Assembly: GCF_013201725.1 (NCBI RefSeq)
Contig: NZ_CP053835.1
Coordinates: 682,001 to 746,000 of the forward strand
Length of the DNA stretch: 64,000 nt
Reading direction: 5' to 3'
Source of the DNA: Arcobacter defluvii
Lineage (GTDB): Bacteria; Campylobacterota; Campylobacteria; Campylobacterales; Arcobacteraceae
The first letter of the stretch is position 1; each line of letters starts with the position of its first letter. Made by a program: the position numbers and the translations under genes. The notes beneath the pieces were generated by a model that was not told the DNA's origin, searched no databases, and was given only the letters and a program-made list of their open reading frames with translations. This document shows, piece after piece, positions 1-9,127 of the stretch.

Positions 1-2
1 AT

Positions 3-140
3 GTTGACCATCCAAGATGGTCTCAAAAAAAAGAGAGAGTTTTGGGAAGTTTTTTAAAACAAAACACTTTAATGTTTAATGGTTATGAAAATGAAGTTGC
101 AAGTTTATATAAAAATATGGATTTAACAAAGTATTTCTAA
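3..140 (+). CDS. msrP: MsrP, C-terminal end (partial, cut by window edge)
   Basis: Only the last 45 codons are in the window; the reading frame enters at base 3. The translated end begins [16 protein letters not shown] and finishes [21 protein letters not shown], which I recognise as the C-terminus of MsrP (YedY), the periplasmic molybdopterin-containing catalytic subunit that reduces methionine sulfoxide in envelope proteins. The stop codon overlaps the start of the next gene by one base (TAATG), so the two genes are translationally coupled, as expected for msrPQ. The catalytic part lies outside the window. Confidence 0.85.
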   Translation, partial: VDHPRWSQKKERVLGSFLKQNTLMFNGYENEVASLYKNMDLTKYF

Positions 141-691
141 TGGTACGATTTTTTATATATTTATTAAGTTTAGCTCCTCTTATTTATTTAAATATTAGGT
201 TATTTATATTTGATAATGTAAATGACCCAATAAAATATATCTATACAATAACAGGTGCAACTGCAACAGTAATACTATTTTTTACAATATCTATTTCACT
301 AATAAAAGAGAAAATAAATTTAATAAAATATAGAAAAGAAGTAGGACTTTTAGGATTTTTTTATGCTTTATTACATCTTCTGAACTTTGTAGTTTTAGAT
401 GCTTCTTTTGATTTAGATTTTATTTTTAAAGAGATTTTAGAAAAACCATTTATTTATTTAGGAATGATTGCTTTTTTTATAGTTTTATTTATGGCAATTA
501 CTTCAACAAAACAACTTTTTAGAAAATATAATAAATATCATAAATTTATATATTTAGCTTTGATTTTAATAACAATTCACTGGATTATGGCTCAAAAATC
601 AATAAATATTTCTCAATATGTATATATAGTAATTATTCTTTTGATAGGTTTTAGTAAATTGTTTCAGCAGTTAATTAAGAATCTAAAATAG
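140..691 (+). CDS. msrQ: MsrQ, heme-binding membrane subunit of methionine sulfoxide reductase
   Basis: A 183-residue, very hydrophobic protein with about five to six predicted membrane segments, following msrP with a one-base overlap. In this family MsrQ (YedZ) is an inner-membrane b-type cytochrome that passes electrons from the quinone pool or flavin reductase to MsrP. Histidines inside or near membrane segments (HLLNF around residue 79, KYHKF and TIHWIM around residues 133-148) fit heme ligation. Length is slightly below the usual 200 residues or so. The call rests mainly on topology and on its position after msrP. Confidence 0.85.
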   Translation: MVRFFIYLLSLAPLIYLNIRLFIFDNVNDPIKYIYTITGATATVILFFTISISLIKEKINLIKYRKEVGLLGFFYALLHLLNFVVLDASFDLDFIFKEILEKPFIYLGMIAFFIVLFMAITSTKQLFRKYNKYHKFIYLALILITIHWIMAQKSINISQYVYIVIILLIGFSKLFQQLIKNLK

Positions 692-744
692 GGAAGTTAA
701 CTCTTCGTTAATTTTCGATTAGATTTTAGTTAATTATGAACTAT

Positions 745-878
745 TATAATTTCTCTATAGATAAGTTGACGCAGCGACTTATTTATATGAGTATTTTTTA
801 AGATAAGATTTCTTAAATAGATAATTTTTTATGTTTCCTTGTGTAAAGAAGGATGTCTCCCCTGGGCATCCTTTTTTT
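745..878 (+). ncRNA. Candidate small RNA with own promoter and terminator
   Basis: No convincing reading frame lies in the 265-base gap between msrQ and the helicase. A TATAAT box sits at 745-750, so transcription could begin near 757. The predicted transcript of about 120 bases has three stem-loops: ATAAGT (761-766) with ACTTAT (777-782), TTTAAGA (797-803) with TCTTAAA (811-817), and AAGGATG (849-855) with CATCCTT (867-873) followed by seven T. The last is a good intrinsic terminator. Its loop is pyrimidine-rich (TCTCCCCTGGG), which is seen in some Campylobacterota regulatory RNAs that target G-rich leaders. Alternatively the last hairpin is only a distant terminator for msrPQ. Confidence 0.45.
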
Positions 879-956
879 ATTTCAATCTTTCTTAAATCTT
901 TTATGATACTATTTCGAAATGATTACACTTTTACAAAATACAAATAACTAAATCCA

Positions 957-3017
957 ATGCCTTTATCAAATCTAAATCAAGAACAACTAGAAGCGGCAAC
1001 TTGTCCTTATGGTTTTAATCTAATTATTGCAAGTGCTGGGACAGGAAAAACTTCTACTATAGTTGGGAGAATTGCAAATTTAATAAACAATGGTGTTAAA
1101 CCAAATCAAATATTACTTTTAACTTTTACAAATAAAGCAGCAGCTGAAATGGTAGCAAGGGTTGCTAAATTTTTTGGAAAAGATATCGCAAAACAAATAA
1201 TGGCAGGAACTTTTCACTCTGTTTCTTATAAACTTTTAAAAGAACTAAATGTAAATATTACTTTAAAACAGCCAAATGAATTAAAAACTTTATTTAAATC
1301 TATTTATGAAAAAAGAGTTTTTATGGAAAGAAATGATGAAGCAAATCCATATGATGGTGGATATTTGTATGATATGTACTCTTTATATCTAAATTCAAAT
1401 GATGGTGAAGATTTTGCTTCATGGATAAAATCAAAAAATGCTAGTCATGAAATTTATACTTTAATTTATGAAGATGTAGTTGCTGAATTTCATGAATTGA
1501 AAACAAAATATGGTTATGCAAATTTTGATGATTTACTAACACTTATGCTTGAAACTTTAAAAGAAAAAGAGTTTGATTTTAAAGAGATTTTAGTAGACGA
1601 GTATCAAGATACAAATCCACTTCAAGGAAGATTACTTGATGGATTTAGACCAAAATCACTATTTTGTGTAGGTGATTATGATCAAAGTATTTATGCTTTT
1701 AATGGTTCTGATATTGGAATTATTTCAACTTTTGCAAAAAGATATGAAAATGCAAAAGTATTTACTCTTAGAAAAAATTATCGTTCAACAAAACCAATCT
1801 TAGATTTAGCAACAAAAGTTATTGAATTTAATGAAAGGGTTTATGAAAAAAAACTTGAAGTTGTAAGAACTCAAGAAGAACATAAACCAAAACTATTAGC
1901 TTTTAATGAGCTTTTCTCTCAATATGAATATATCTCACAATTGATTTCAAAAAGTGAAACTCCACATAATGAAATTGCAATAATATATAGAAATAATTCA
2001 AGTGCAGATGGTATTGAAGCAAATTTAAGAGAGTTTTCCATTCCTGCTAAACGAAAAGGTGGAATGAGTTTTTTTGACTCTGTTGAAGTTAAATTTATAC
2101 TTGATGTATTAGTTATGCAACTTTCTCACAATGATATGATGGCTTTTATTCATGTTGTTGAGCATGGAAAAGGTATTGGAAAAGCTATAGCAAAAGATGT
2201 ATTTGATGCTTTAATTAGGCTTGGTGATGGAGATATTTTAAGAGGATTATTTCAACCAAGAAGTGATATAAACAATCCTTATGAAACAGGAAAAATCAAA
2301 AATCAGCAATTAGGTCTTTTTGATGATTTTATAGAGTTAGGTTCAGTTTCAAAATTTAAAGATTGTAATTTTGAAGAGGCATTTTTAGGAAATCCAATAC
2401 TAAAACATCCAAAATTAAATGTTGATGGAGGAAAATATCTTTATGATATTTATTTATTAATGAAACATTTAAGAAGAACAAAAAATCCAGAGACATTGGT
2501 TGGAAATATCATATCTTCTATGGCATATTCTAAGTTAAAAGATTTTTTATCTACAAAAAGAGCAACACAAAAAGATGGAACAATAAATCCTATGCAAAAA
2601 ACAAAAGCATTAGCGAAAATAAATAGAAAAGGTATGCTTTTAAAAAATTTATCAAGAAATTTTAACGACCTTTCAAAATTTATAAACTCTATGATTTTAG
2701 GTGGAAGTGAGATGAGTGAAGGTGATGGAGTAAATCTACTTTCAATTCATGCAAGTAAAGGTTTAGAGTTTAAAGAAGTTTATGTAATAGATCTAATGGA
2801 TGGAAGATTTCCAAATCGAAAACTTATGAGTAAAGGTGGAAGTATTGAAGAAGAAAGACGTCTTTTTTACGTTGCAGTTACAAGGGCAAAAGATATCTTA
2901 TATCTTTCATACGCAAAATATGACAAGATGAAAAAACTTACATTTGTAGCCAGTCCATTTCTAAAAGAAGCAGGTATGCAAATAAAAGACGACGAAGAAT
3001 CTCAAATTCAAGAGTAA
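957..3017 (+). CDS. UvrD/Rep-family superfamily 1 ATP-dependent DNA helicase
   Basis: A 686-residue SF1A helicase that would unwind DNA in the 3'-5' direction during repair or replication restart. The Q-motif region NQEQLEAA is near residue 8, the Walker A motif ASAGTGKT is at 25-32, motif Ia LTFTNKAAAEM at about 55-65, Walker B DEYQDTN at about 214-220, motif V SIHASKGLEF at about 595 and motif VI VAVTRAKD at about 639. Length fits UvrD/PcrA/Rep rather than the longer RecB or AddA proteins, but which of the three it replaces cannot be decided. It starts soon after the small RNA terminator and appears monocistronic or coupled to the antiporter 44 bases downstream. Confidence 0.88.
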   Translation: MPLSNLNQEQLEAATCPYGFNLIIASAGTGKTSTIVGRIANLINNGVKPNQILLLTFTNKAAAEMVARVAKFFGKDIAKQIMAGTFHSVSYKLLKELNVNITLKQPNELKTLFKSIYEKRVFMERNDEANPYDGGYLYDMYSLYLNSNDGEDFASWIKSKNASHEIYTLIYEDVVAEFHELKTKYGYANFDDLLTLMLETLKEKEFDFKEILVDEYQDTNPLQGRLLDGFRPKSLFCVGDYDQSIYAFNGSDIGIISTFAKRYENAKVFTLRKNYRSTKPILDLATKVIEFNERVYEKKLEVVRTQEEHKPKLLAFNELFSQYEYISQLISKSETPHNEIAIIYRNNSSADGIEANLREFSIPAKRKGGMSFFDSVEVKFILDVLVMQLSHNDMMAFIHVVEHGKGIGKAIAKDVFDALIRLGDGDILRGLFQPRSDINNPYETGKIKNQQLGLFDDFIELGSVSKFKDCNFEEAFLGNPILKHPKLNVDGGKYLYDIYLLMKHLRRTKNPETLVGNIISSMAYSKLKDFLSTKRATQKDGTINPMQKTKALAKINRKGMLLKNLSRNFNDLSKFINSMILGGSEMSEGDGVNLLSIHASKGLEFKEVYVIDLMDGRFPNRKLMSKGGSIEEERRLFYVAVTRAKDILYLSYAKYDKMKKLTFVASPFLKEAGMQIKDDEESQIQE

Positions 3018-3061
3018 TGTTATAAAATACTCCGTTTTATTAGATTTACATTGGAAATAAA

Positions 3062-4219
3062 ATGGAAAAATTTTTTTTAATCATAACTGTATGTACTATA
3101 ATTATGATTTCTCCCGGAGTCTCTAAATTAACTAGAACACCAGTAGTTGTAGTTGAGATATTTTTAGGTCTATTTGCAGGATATTTAGGCTTATTATATG
3201 ATGATGAAACATTAAAACTTGTTGCAAAATTTGGCTTTGTTTATCTGATGTTTTTAGCAGGTCTTGAAATAAATCTAAAACTTGTAAAAATCATAAAAGC
3301 AACTCTTGCTATAAATGTTATTTTATACTTTATATTTTTATATACAATTTCAGGTCTTGTTTGTTGGATTTTTAACTTAGGTGTTACTTATTTTGTTGCT
3401 TTACCAATTTTCTCTTTAGGTATGATTATGATGCTTATAAAAGAGTATGGAAAAAATGAACCTTGGCTAAATCTTGCTTTATCAATAGGTGTTGTTGGTG
3501 AAGTTATAAGTATTTTAGCACTTACTTTATTTAGTGGTTGGATTGAGTATGGTTTTAATATTCAATTTTTTCTTTCTCTATTGACAATATTTAGTGTAAT
3601 TGTAGTTAGTATTTTAGGTTTAAGAATTTCATATATTTTGTTTTGGTGGTTTCCTGAATTAAAAAATTTTTTAATTCCTGATTCACAACATGACAGATAT
3701 AATCAAGACATTCGTTTTTCTATCTCTAGTTTATTAATTTTAGTTGCAATAATGCTTGTATTAAAAATTGATGTTGTATTAGGAGCTTTTACAGCAGGTC
3801 TATTCTTTAAAATGTTTTTTAATCAAAAACATGAACTTCTTGAAAAAATTGAATCTTTTGGTTTTGGTTTTTTCGTTCCCATTTTCTTTATTTATACTGG
3901 TTCAACAGTAAAGCTTGATATGATAACTTTTGATATTTTAAAGCATGCAATTTTTATTATGTGCGCAATTATTATGATAAGACTTATTAGTTCATATTTG
4001 TCTTTTTTTAAGTATCTAAAGTTTAAACAAACTACACTTTTTGCTCTAAGTGATTCTATGCCTTTAACTTTTATGGTTGCAATTGCAATGCTTTCATTTA
4101 ACTATGGATTAATAACTCAATCTGAGTATTTTTCTTTCATAATTGCAAGTATGATAGATGGACTTTTTTTAATGATTTTCATTAGAAAATTATATAAATT
4201 ATTTAATCAAAATACTTAA
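3062..4219 (+). CDS. Cation/proton antiporter, CPA2 (KefB/Na+-H+ exchanger) family
   Basis: A 385-residue integral inner-membrane protein with about eleven to twelve hydrophobic segments. The segment FLAGLEINLKL at about 64-74 is typical of CPA2 exchangers, which swap K+ or Na+ for protons. No C-terminal TrkA-N (RCK) domain is present, so it is the bare exchanger type. Substrate and direction cannot be read from the sequence. It lies 44 bases after the helicase gene. An AT-rich 7-bp hairpin (ACTTAAA at 4214-4220 with TTTAAGT at 4224-4230) covers the stop codon, which is at best a weak terminator. Confidence 0.8.
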   Translation: MEKFFLIITVCTIIMISPGVSKLTRTPVVVVEIFLGLFAGYLGLLYDDETLKLVAKFGFVYLMFLAGLEINLKLVKIIKATLAINVILYFIFLYTISGLVCWIFNLGVTYFVALPIFSLGMIMMLIKEYGKNEPWLNLALSIGVVGEVISILALTLFSGWIEYGFNIQFFLSLLTIFSVIVVSILGLRISYILFWWFPELKNFLIPDSQHDRYNQDIRFSISSLLILVAIMLVLKIDVVLGAFTAGLFFKMFFNQKHELLEKIESFGFGFFVPIFFIYTGSTVKLDMITFDILKHAIFIMCAIIMIRLISSYLSFFKYLKFKQTTLFALSDSMPLTFMVAIAMLSFNYGLITQSEYFSFIIASMIDGLFLMIFIRKLYKLFNQNT

Positions 4220-4399
4220 AATATTTAAGTAATATTACAAATAAATATGAATACTTATTCACTATTTGTTTGTATTATAACTAAAATAAATATCTCCTAT
4301 AACCCCCAATTATTCGTGCTATTTAAATGCTACAAAGATATATTTTTTTAAATTATTATATAAGATAAATTAATACTTTAAGTTTTATTTTAACTTTTA

Positions 4400-4461
4400 A
4401 AACCTATAATTGGCTCGATAAAGAATATTTATAATAATGTCAAATTTTATAGGAGGTTAAG
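4400..4461 (+). promoter_or_regulatory. Probable promoter and strong ribosome binding site of the sox operon
   Basis: The 242-base gap before soxC has no gene. TATAAT at 4405-4410 is a good -10 box and a second TATAAT lies near 4430. The leader ends with AGGAGG at 4451-4456, placed five bases before the TTG at 4462, which decides that TTG is the soxC start. No clear operator palindrome was found here. Confidence 0.5.
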
Positions 4462-5796
4462 TTGAAAAAAAGCGAAGTTTTAGAAATAAAAGAAAATTCT
4501 ATTACTACTGAAGTTACAAGTAGAAGAGATTTTTTTAGAAAAACTGCTATTTATTCTGCTGGAGCCTTAAGTGCTGCATCAGTTTTATCGCCATTGTCTG
4601 CAAGAGCAGATGACCCTGCAATAATAAATGATGCACCTTGGGGGCAAAAATTAGGAGATCCAGTAGATAAAAATTTATATGGTATCCCATCACCTTATGA
4701 ACACAATAATATTAGAAGAACTCATGATTTATTCTCATCAGGAGATGCTTATGCTTCTGTATCTATGTGTCCAATTCATGAATCAGAAGGAATTATTACA
4801 CCAAATGGTCTGTTTTTTACAAGAGATCATGGAGGAACAGCTCATGTTGATCCAAATGAGTGGAGATTAATGATTCATGGAAAAGTTAAAAAAGAGATAG
4901 TTTTAACTTTAGATGATTTAAAAAAATATCCAAGTGAAACAAGAATTTATTTTATAGAATGTCCTGCAAATGGAAGTCCAGAATGGAGAGGACCTCAATT
5001 TAACAGTTTACAATTTATGAAAGGTCTTATGAGTGCAGCTCAATGGACTGGAGTTATGTTAAAAACTATTTTAGATGACTTAGGTTTAGAAAAAGATGCT
5101 GTTTGGATGTTAGCTGAAGGAAGTGATAATGCTTCAAATCCAAGAACAATTCCTGTTGAAAAAGCACTTGATGATGTAATGGTTGTTTGGGCTCAAAATG
5201 GTGAAGCACTAAGACCTGAACAAGGTTATCCTGTAAGATTAATTGTTCCAGGATGGGAAGGTAACTTAAATACTAAATGGTTAAGAAGATTAGAATTTAG
5301 TGATAAACCTTGGCATTCAAAAGAAGAGACTTCTAAATATACAATGCTTCAAAAATCTGGAAAAGCTATCAGATATTTTTGGGTAAATGAAGTTAATTCA
5401 GTAATTACTAGCCCATGTCCTGAGAAACCATGGAGAAACTTGAAAAAAGGTGAGTTAGTAGAGATTGAAGGTCTAGCTTGGTCTGGTCATGGAACAATCA
5501 AAGGTGTTGATATCTCTTTTGATGGTGGAGATAATTGGGTTGAAGCTAAACTTAAAGGTTTAGTATTACCAAAATCTTGGACAAGATTTAGTTACGTATT
5601 TAGATGGGATGGAAAACCTTTATTGTTAGCAAGTAGATCTTATGATGATTTTGGAAATATTCAACCTACAATCGACCAAGAAACTTCTGCTGTTGGTGTA
5701 GAATCTGTATATCATAGAAATGCTATTGTTACTTGGGAAATTACTGAAAAAGGAGAGTGTAATAATGTTCAAATTAGAAAACACAAAAAAGCTTAA
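4462..5796 (+). CDS. soxC: SoxC, molybdenum subunit of sulfane dehydrogenase SoxCD
   Basis: SoxC with SoxD oxidises the sulfane sulfur carried on SoxY in the periplasm, yielding six electrons per thiosulfate. The protein has 444 residues and starts at TTG behind a perfect AGGAGG. A Tat signal is clear: RRDFFRK at 21-27, a hydrophobic stretch, and probable cleavage after ARA near residue 49. The sulfite-oxidase-type molybdopterin domain has its molybdenum-binding cysteine at about 167 in IECPANGS, followed by a dimerisation domain in the last third. The Sox context separates it from plain sulfite dehydrogenase SorA. It overlaps soxD by 32 bases, so the two are translationally coupled. Confidence 0.93.
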   Translation: MKKSEVLEIKENSITTEVTSRRDFFRKTAIYSAGALSAASVLSPLSARADDPAIINDAPWGQKLGDPVDKNLYGIPSPYEHNNIRRTHDLFSSGDAYASVSMCPIHESEGIITPNGLFFTRDHGGTAHVDPNEWRLMIHGKVKKEIVLTLDDLKKYPSETRIYFIECPANGSPEWRGPQFNSLQFMKGLMSAAQWTGVMLKTILDDLGLEKDAVWMLAEGSDNASNPRTIPVEKALDDVMVVWAQNGEALRPEQGYPVRLIVPGWEGNLNTKWLRRLEFSDKPWHSKEETSKYTMLQKSGKAIRYFWVNEVNSVITSPCPEKPWRNLKKGELVEIEGLAWSGHGTIKGVDISFDGGDNWVEAKLKGLVLPKSWTRFSYVFRWDGKPLLLASRSYDDFGNIQPTIDQETSAVGVESVYHRNAIVTWEITEKGECNNVQIRKHKKA

Positions 5797-6949
5797 AACT
5801 ACTCTTCTTAGTGTTAGTTTATCAACTTTATTAGCAACTTCAGCATTTGCAGCAACAAAAGAAACATCTGTTGATGGGGCAGTAAAATATCCATTAAAAG
5901 ATGGAAAATATTCTTCATATTATGTGAATACACAAAAAGTTAAAGATTCAAATATTGGAAGAGTTGCTACTGAAAAAGAGATTAAAGTTTGGAATGTTGA
6001 CGTAAGACCTGACGGGACTGGTTTACCTGAATATGATATGAAAGAGGGTGAAGTTGTTCTTGGTGATGATGGAAAACCTAAAAAAGCTGAAGGTTCTGTA
6101 GAACTTGGAAATGAACTTTATGATGCTCAATGTGCTATGTGTCATGGTGATTTTGGTTCAGGTGGTAAAGGTTATCCTACTTTAGCTGGAGGTTCAAAAG
6201 AATCTTTAAAAATTCAAAGATTAAATCCAGCAGATGAACATCCAAATCCTGATACACCAGTTAGAACAATTGGTTCATATTGGCCTTATGCAACAACATT
6301 ATATTGGTATGTTCAAGATTCTATGCCTTTCCCTCATCCAAAAACTTTAACAAATAGTGAAACTTATGCAATTACAGCATATTTATTATCTGTAAATAAT
6401 ATTACTATTGATGGTGAAGAACTTGAAGATGAATATGTATTAGACAAAGAAAAATTAATGAAAGTTGTTATGCCAAATCATGATGGTTTCTATCCTGAAG
6501 TTGATACAAAAGATCCAAGAGATGGTGTAAAAAATATGACAGCATTATTGTCTGATCCAAAAATTTATGGAACAGGTACAAGATGTATGAAAGATTGTAT
6601 AAAAGAAGATACAAATAATCTTTTAATGAAAATAAATTTTGATTTAACAGCAAATGCAAATCAACCAATGTCTGTTGAAAGAAGTTTACCAAAAGTTGAA
6701 GATAATTCAGTACAACCTGGTCAAGCCGATTATGAAGCTAGTTGTTCTGCTTGTCATGGAAATGCTGCAATTGGAGCACCTGTAGTTGGAGATAAAAATG
6801 CTTGGGCTAAGGTTACTGAAAAAGGAATTGATAAAGTATATCATAATGCAATAAATGGTATAAATGCTATGCCTCCTAAAGGTGGAACAGACCTTAGTGA
6901 TGAAAAAATTAAAGAAGTAATCGATTATATGATTAATTCTAGTAAATAA
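5765..6949 (+). CDS. soxD: SoxD, diheme cytochrome c subunit of sulfane dehydrogenase
   Basis: SoxD takes electrons from the SoxC molybdenum centre and hands them to the cytochrome c pool. The start at 5765 is chosen because AAGGAG lies about nine bases upstream and the protein then begins with a Sec signal peptide (MFKLENTKKLKTTLLS to ATSAFA). A start 45 bases earlier is open but has no such signal. The 394-residue product has two c-type heme sites, CAMCH and CSACH, in two cytochrome domains joined by a long linker, as in known SoxD proteins. It is followed 14 bases later by soxX. Confidence 0.92.
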   Translation: MFKLENTKKLKTTLLSVSLSTLLATSAFAATKETSVDGAVKYPLKDGKYSSYYVNTQKVKDSNIGRVATEKEIKVWNVDVRPDGTGLPEYDMKEGEVVLGDDGKPKKAEGSVELGNELYDAQCAMCHGDFGSGGKGYPTLAGGSKESLKIQRLNPADEHPNPDTPVRTIGSYWPYATTLYWYVQDSMPFPHPKTLTNSETYAITAYLLSVNNITIDGEELEDEYVLDKEKLMKVVMPNHDGFYPEVDTKDPRDGVKNMTALLSDPKIYGTGTRCMKDCIKEDTNNLLMKINFDLTANANQPMSVERSLPKVEDNSVQPGQADYEASCSACHGNAAIGAPVVGDKNAWAKVTEKGIDKVYHNAINGINAMPPKGGTDLSDEKIKEVIDYMINSSK

Positions 6950-6963
6950 CAAAGGAGAATGCT

Positions 6964-7317
6964 ATGAATGTAATCAAGAGTTTATTAACAGCAGCAGCTA
7001 TAAGTGGAGTTGTTGCAGTAAGTAGTTTTGCATCTGATTCTGAATTAGTTAAAAAAGGTGAAAAAATCTTTATGACTAATACTCAAGGAAATTGTCTAGC
7101 TTGTCATGCTATAAATGGAAAAACTGTTGATGGACCAGGAAGTATGGGACCTGTTTTACAGTATCTATCTGCATGGCCAGAAGAAGCATTATATGATAAA
7201 ATTTTTGATCCATATGTTTCAAATCCAATTTCTGCAATGCCTGCATTTGGTAAAAATGGTTGGCTAAGTGATGAAGAAATTAAAGCAGTAGTTGCTTATT
7301 TAAAAACAATAAATTAA
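6964..7317 (+). CDS. soxX: SoxX, monoheme cytochrome c of the SoxAX complex
   Basis: SoxAX couples thiosulfate oxidatively to the carrier cysteine of SoxY. This 117-residue periplasmic cytochrome has a Sec signal peptide ending near SSFA (residue 23), one heme site CLACH and a probable methionine ligand in SAMPAFG, followed by a typical C-terminal helix (LSDEEIKAVVAYL). It is short for SoxX but complete. An AAAGGAGA ribosome site precedes the ATG, and soxY follows after 18 bases. Confidence 0.92.
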   Translation: MNVIKSLLTAAAISGVVAVSSFASDSELVKKGEKIFMTNTQGNCLACHAINGKTVDGPGSMGPVLQYLSAWPEEALYDKIFDPYVSNPISAMPAFGKNGWLSDEEIKAVVAYLKTIN

Positions 7318-7335
7318 TAAAAAGGAAGAAAAAAG

Positions 7336-7788
7336 ATGATTAATAGAAGAAATTTTTTAGGATTAGGATTAGGAGCTATTGCAATCGCAGCAATTCCTGG
7401 TAAGTTAAGTGCAGTTGATTTTAGAGAAACAAAACCAAAAGCTTGGACAGCAACAAAAGTTGATGAAGCAGTAAAAGAAATTTTCGGTACAACTGCAACT
7501 GTTGAAGGTGGAGTTAATTTAAGTGCACCTGATATTGCAGAAAATGGAGCAGTTATTCCTGTTTCTTTCTCAACAGATTTAAAAGCTACTAAAATTGCTG
7601 TATTCCAAGATGCAAATCCTGAAAGTGCTGTTGCAGTATTTAGTTTAAATGAATTTAGTGTTGCTGATTATGCAATCAGAATTAAAATGGCAAAAACAGG
7701 AACAGTTACAGTTATTGCAGAAGCAGAAGGAAAATTACATTCAGTTTCTAAATTAGTAAAAGTTACAATTGGTGGATGTGGTGGTTGA
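7336..7788 (+). CDS. soxY: SoxY, sulfur-carrier protein
   Basis: SoxY carries the pathway intermediates on a C-terminal cysteine. The 150-residue product ends with the diagnostic flexible arm GGCGG, the cysteine being the carrier residue. The N-terminus INRRNFLGLGLGA with a hydrophobic stretch is a Tat-type signal, consistent with export as a folded SoxYZ complex in which SoxZ has no signal of its own. It is a standard SoxY in length and fold pattern. Confidence 0.95.
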   Translation: MINRRNFLGLGLGAIAIAAIPGKLSAVDFRETKPKAWTATKVDEAVKEIFGTTATVEGGVNLSAPDIAENGAVIPVSFSTDLKATKIAVFQDANPESAVAVFSLNEFSVADYAIRIKMAKTGTVTVIAEAEGKLHSVSKLVKVTIGGCGG

Positions 7789-7855
7789 TTTAGTTCAACT
7801 AAAATCTATTGAATAATTTAATTAAGTAAAAAATAAAAAAGAAAAGGAAATTAAA

Positions 7856-8161
7856 ATGGCAGGTACTACAAAAATTAAAGCAAAATTAAAAAATGGTGTT
7901 ATTGAAGTAAAAGCATTAGCAAGTCATCCAATGTTAAGTTATCAAGAAGCTGAAAGAGCAAAAAAAGAAGCAAACTTTATTACTTATGTAGTTGCAAAAG
8001 TTGGAGATAAAGTTGTATATGAAGCATCAACTTCTCAATTCTTATCAAAAGATCCTTATTTAAAATTCTCATTTACAGGTGCAAATGCAGGTGATGTAGT
8101 TGAGTTAACATGGAAAGATTTAAAAGGTAACACAGACGTAAGTAGTGAGAAAATTAAATAA
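7856..8161 (+). CDS. soxZ: SoxZ, partner of the SoxY carrier
   Basis: A 101-residue immunoglobulin-like protein without a signal peptide. It contains the SoxZ landmarks IKAKLKNGVIEVKAL near the start and FTGANAGDVVELTWKD near the end. SoxZ heterodimerises with SoxY and travels to the periplasm with it. It lies 67 bases after soxY with its own AAAAGGA ribosome site. Confidence 0.95.
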   Translation: MAGTTKIKAKLKNGVIEVKALASHPMLSYQEAERAKKEANFITYVVAKVGDKVVYEASTSQFLSKDPYLKFSFTGANAGDVVELTWKDLKGNTDVSSEKIK

Positions 8162-8198
8162 TTACTTTTTTAGTAATTAATCAAAAAGGAGAGATACC

Positions 8199-9113
8199 AT
8201 GTTATCAAAAATTGCTAAGTCAACAGCTCTTTTAGCATTAGCAGCATATTCTTTAAATGCTGCTGATTTTAATGCTGGGGCTGAAAAAGATAGAATTGCG
8301 TTAATTAAATATTTTGAGACTAAATTTGCTGATCCAGAAAAAGAGAAAAATAGATTCTTTCCATATTCAACAGATGAAGAATTAAAAAATGATTATGCTA
8401 AAAATCTAAAACATAATGATTTTAATATTGGAACTTATGCATTTTCAAAAGATGCAAAATCTCAATATGAAGCAATCAAAGAAATGCCACCTTATGAAGA
8501 TGCTATTGATGCTGGAGAAGAGTTATATAACAAAAAATTTGCAAACGGTAATTCATTTGCAACTTGTTTCCCAGATCCTGCAATTGCAAACTTATATCCA
8601 TATTATGATGAAAAGAAAAAAGATGTTGTTTCTTTAACATCTGCGGTTAATGATTGCTTAAGAGACAATGGAGAAAAAGAGTTTAATACGCAAAAAGGTG
8701 ATATGGCAAATATTCAAGCTTATTTAGTAAATGCAACTACAGAAGCTGGTAAAAAATTTGATATAAAAATTCAAAATGAAGCAGCTAAAAAAGCATATGA
8801 AGCAGGAAAAGAATTTTATTATTCTCAAAGAGGTTATTTAAAAATGTCTTGTGCAACTTGTCACGTTCAAGGTTCAGGATTAAGAGTTAGAAATGAAAAA
8901 CTTTCTACATTAACAGGACAAATAACTCAATTCCCAGTACATAGATTGAAATGGGGAGATTTAGGTACACTAGAAAGAAGATTGTCAGGTTGTGTTGTAG
9001 ATCAAGGACAAGTTCCACCAAAAGATGAAAGTACACAAATGAAACAACTAATTTACTTTATGGCATATATGTCAAATGGTATGGCAATTGATGGTCCAGA
9101 TATAAGAAAATAA
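8199..9113 (+). CDS. soxA: SoxA, L-cysteine S-thiosulfotransferase catalytic subunit (monoheme type)
   Basis: SoxA joins thiosulfate to the SoxY cysteine through its own active-site cysteine. The 304-residue periplasmic protein has a Sec signal ending near LNAA (residue 21). Only one c-type heme site is present, CATCH, in the C-terminal half; in the N-terminal half FATCFPDP and NDCLRD keep cysteines but no heme motif, so this is the monoheme class. The catalytic cysteine is probably that in RRLSGCVVDQG. The ribosome site is AAAGGAGA. It is separated from soxX by soxYZ, while the proteins act together. Confidence 0.92.
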   Translation: MLSKIAKSTALLALAAYSLNAADFNAGAEKDRIALIKYFETKFADPEKEKNRFFPYSTDEELKNDYAKNLKHNDFNIGTYAFSKDAKSQYEAIKEMPPYEDAIDAGEELYNKKFANGNSFATCFPDPAIANLYPYYDEKKKDVVSLTSAVNDCLRDNGEKEFNTQKGDMANIQAYLVNATTEAGKKFDIKIQNEAAKKAYEAGKEFYYSQRGYLKMSCATCHVQGSGLRVRNEKLSTLTGQITQFPVHRLKWGDLGTLERRLSGCVVDQGQVPPKDESTQMKQLIYFMAYMSNGMAIDGPDIRK

Positions 9114-9127
9114 TAAAGGTGAATATT

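Noticed and set aside
692-744. Imperfect hairpin just after msrQ
   Set aside because: Short A-T stem with mismatches; too weak to call a terminator.
5720-5764. Earlier start for soxD
   Set aside because: It lies within soxC, lacks a ribosome site and spoils the signal peptide.
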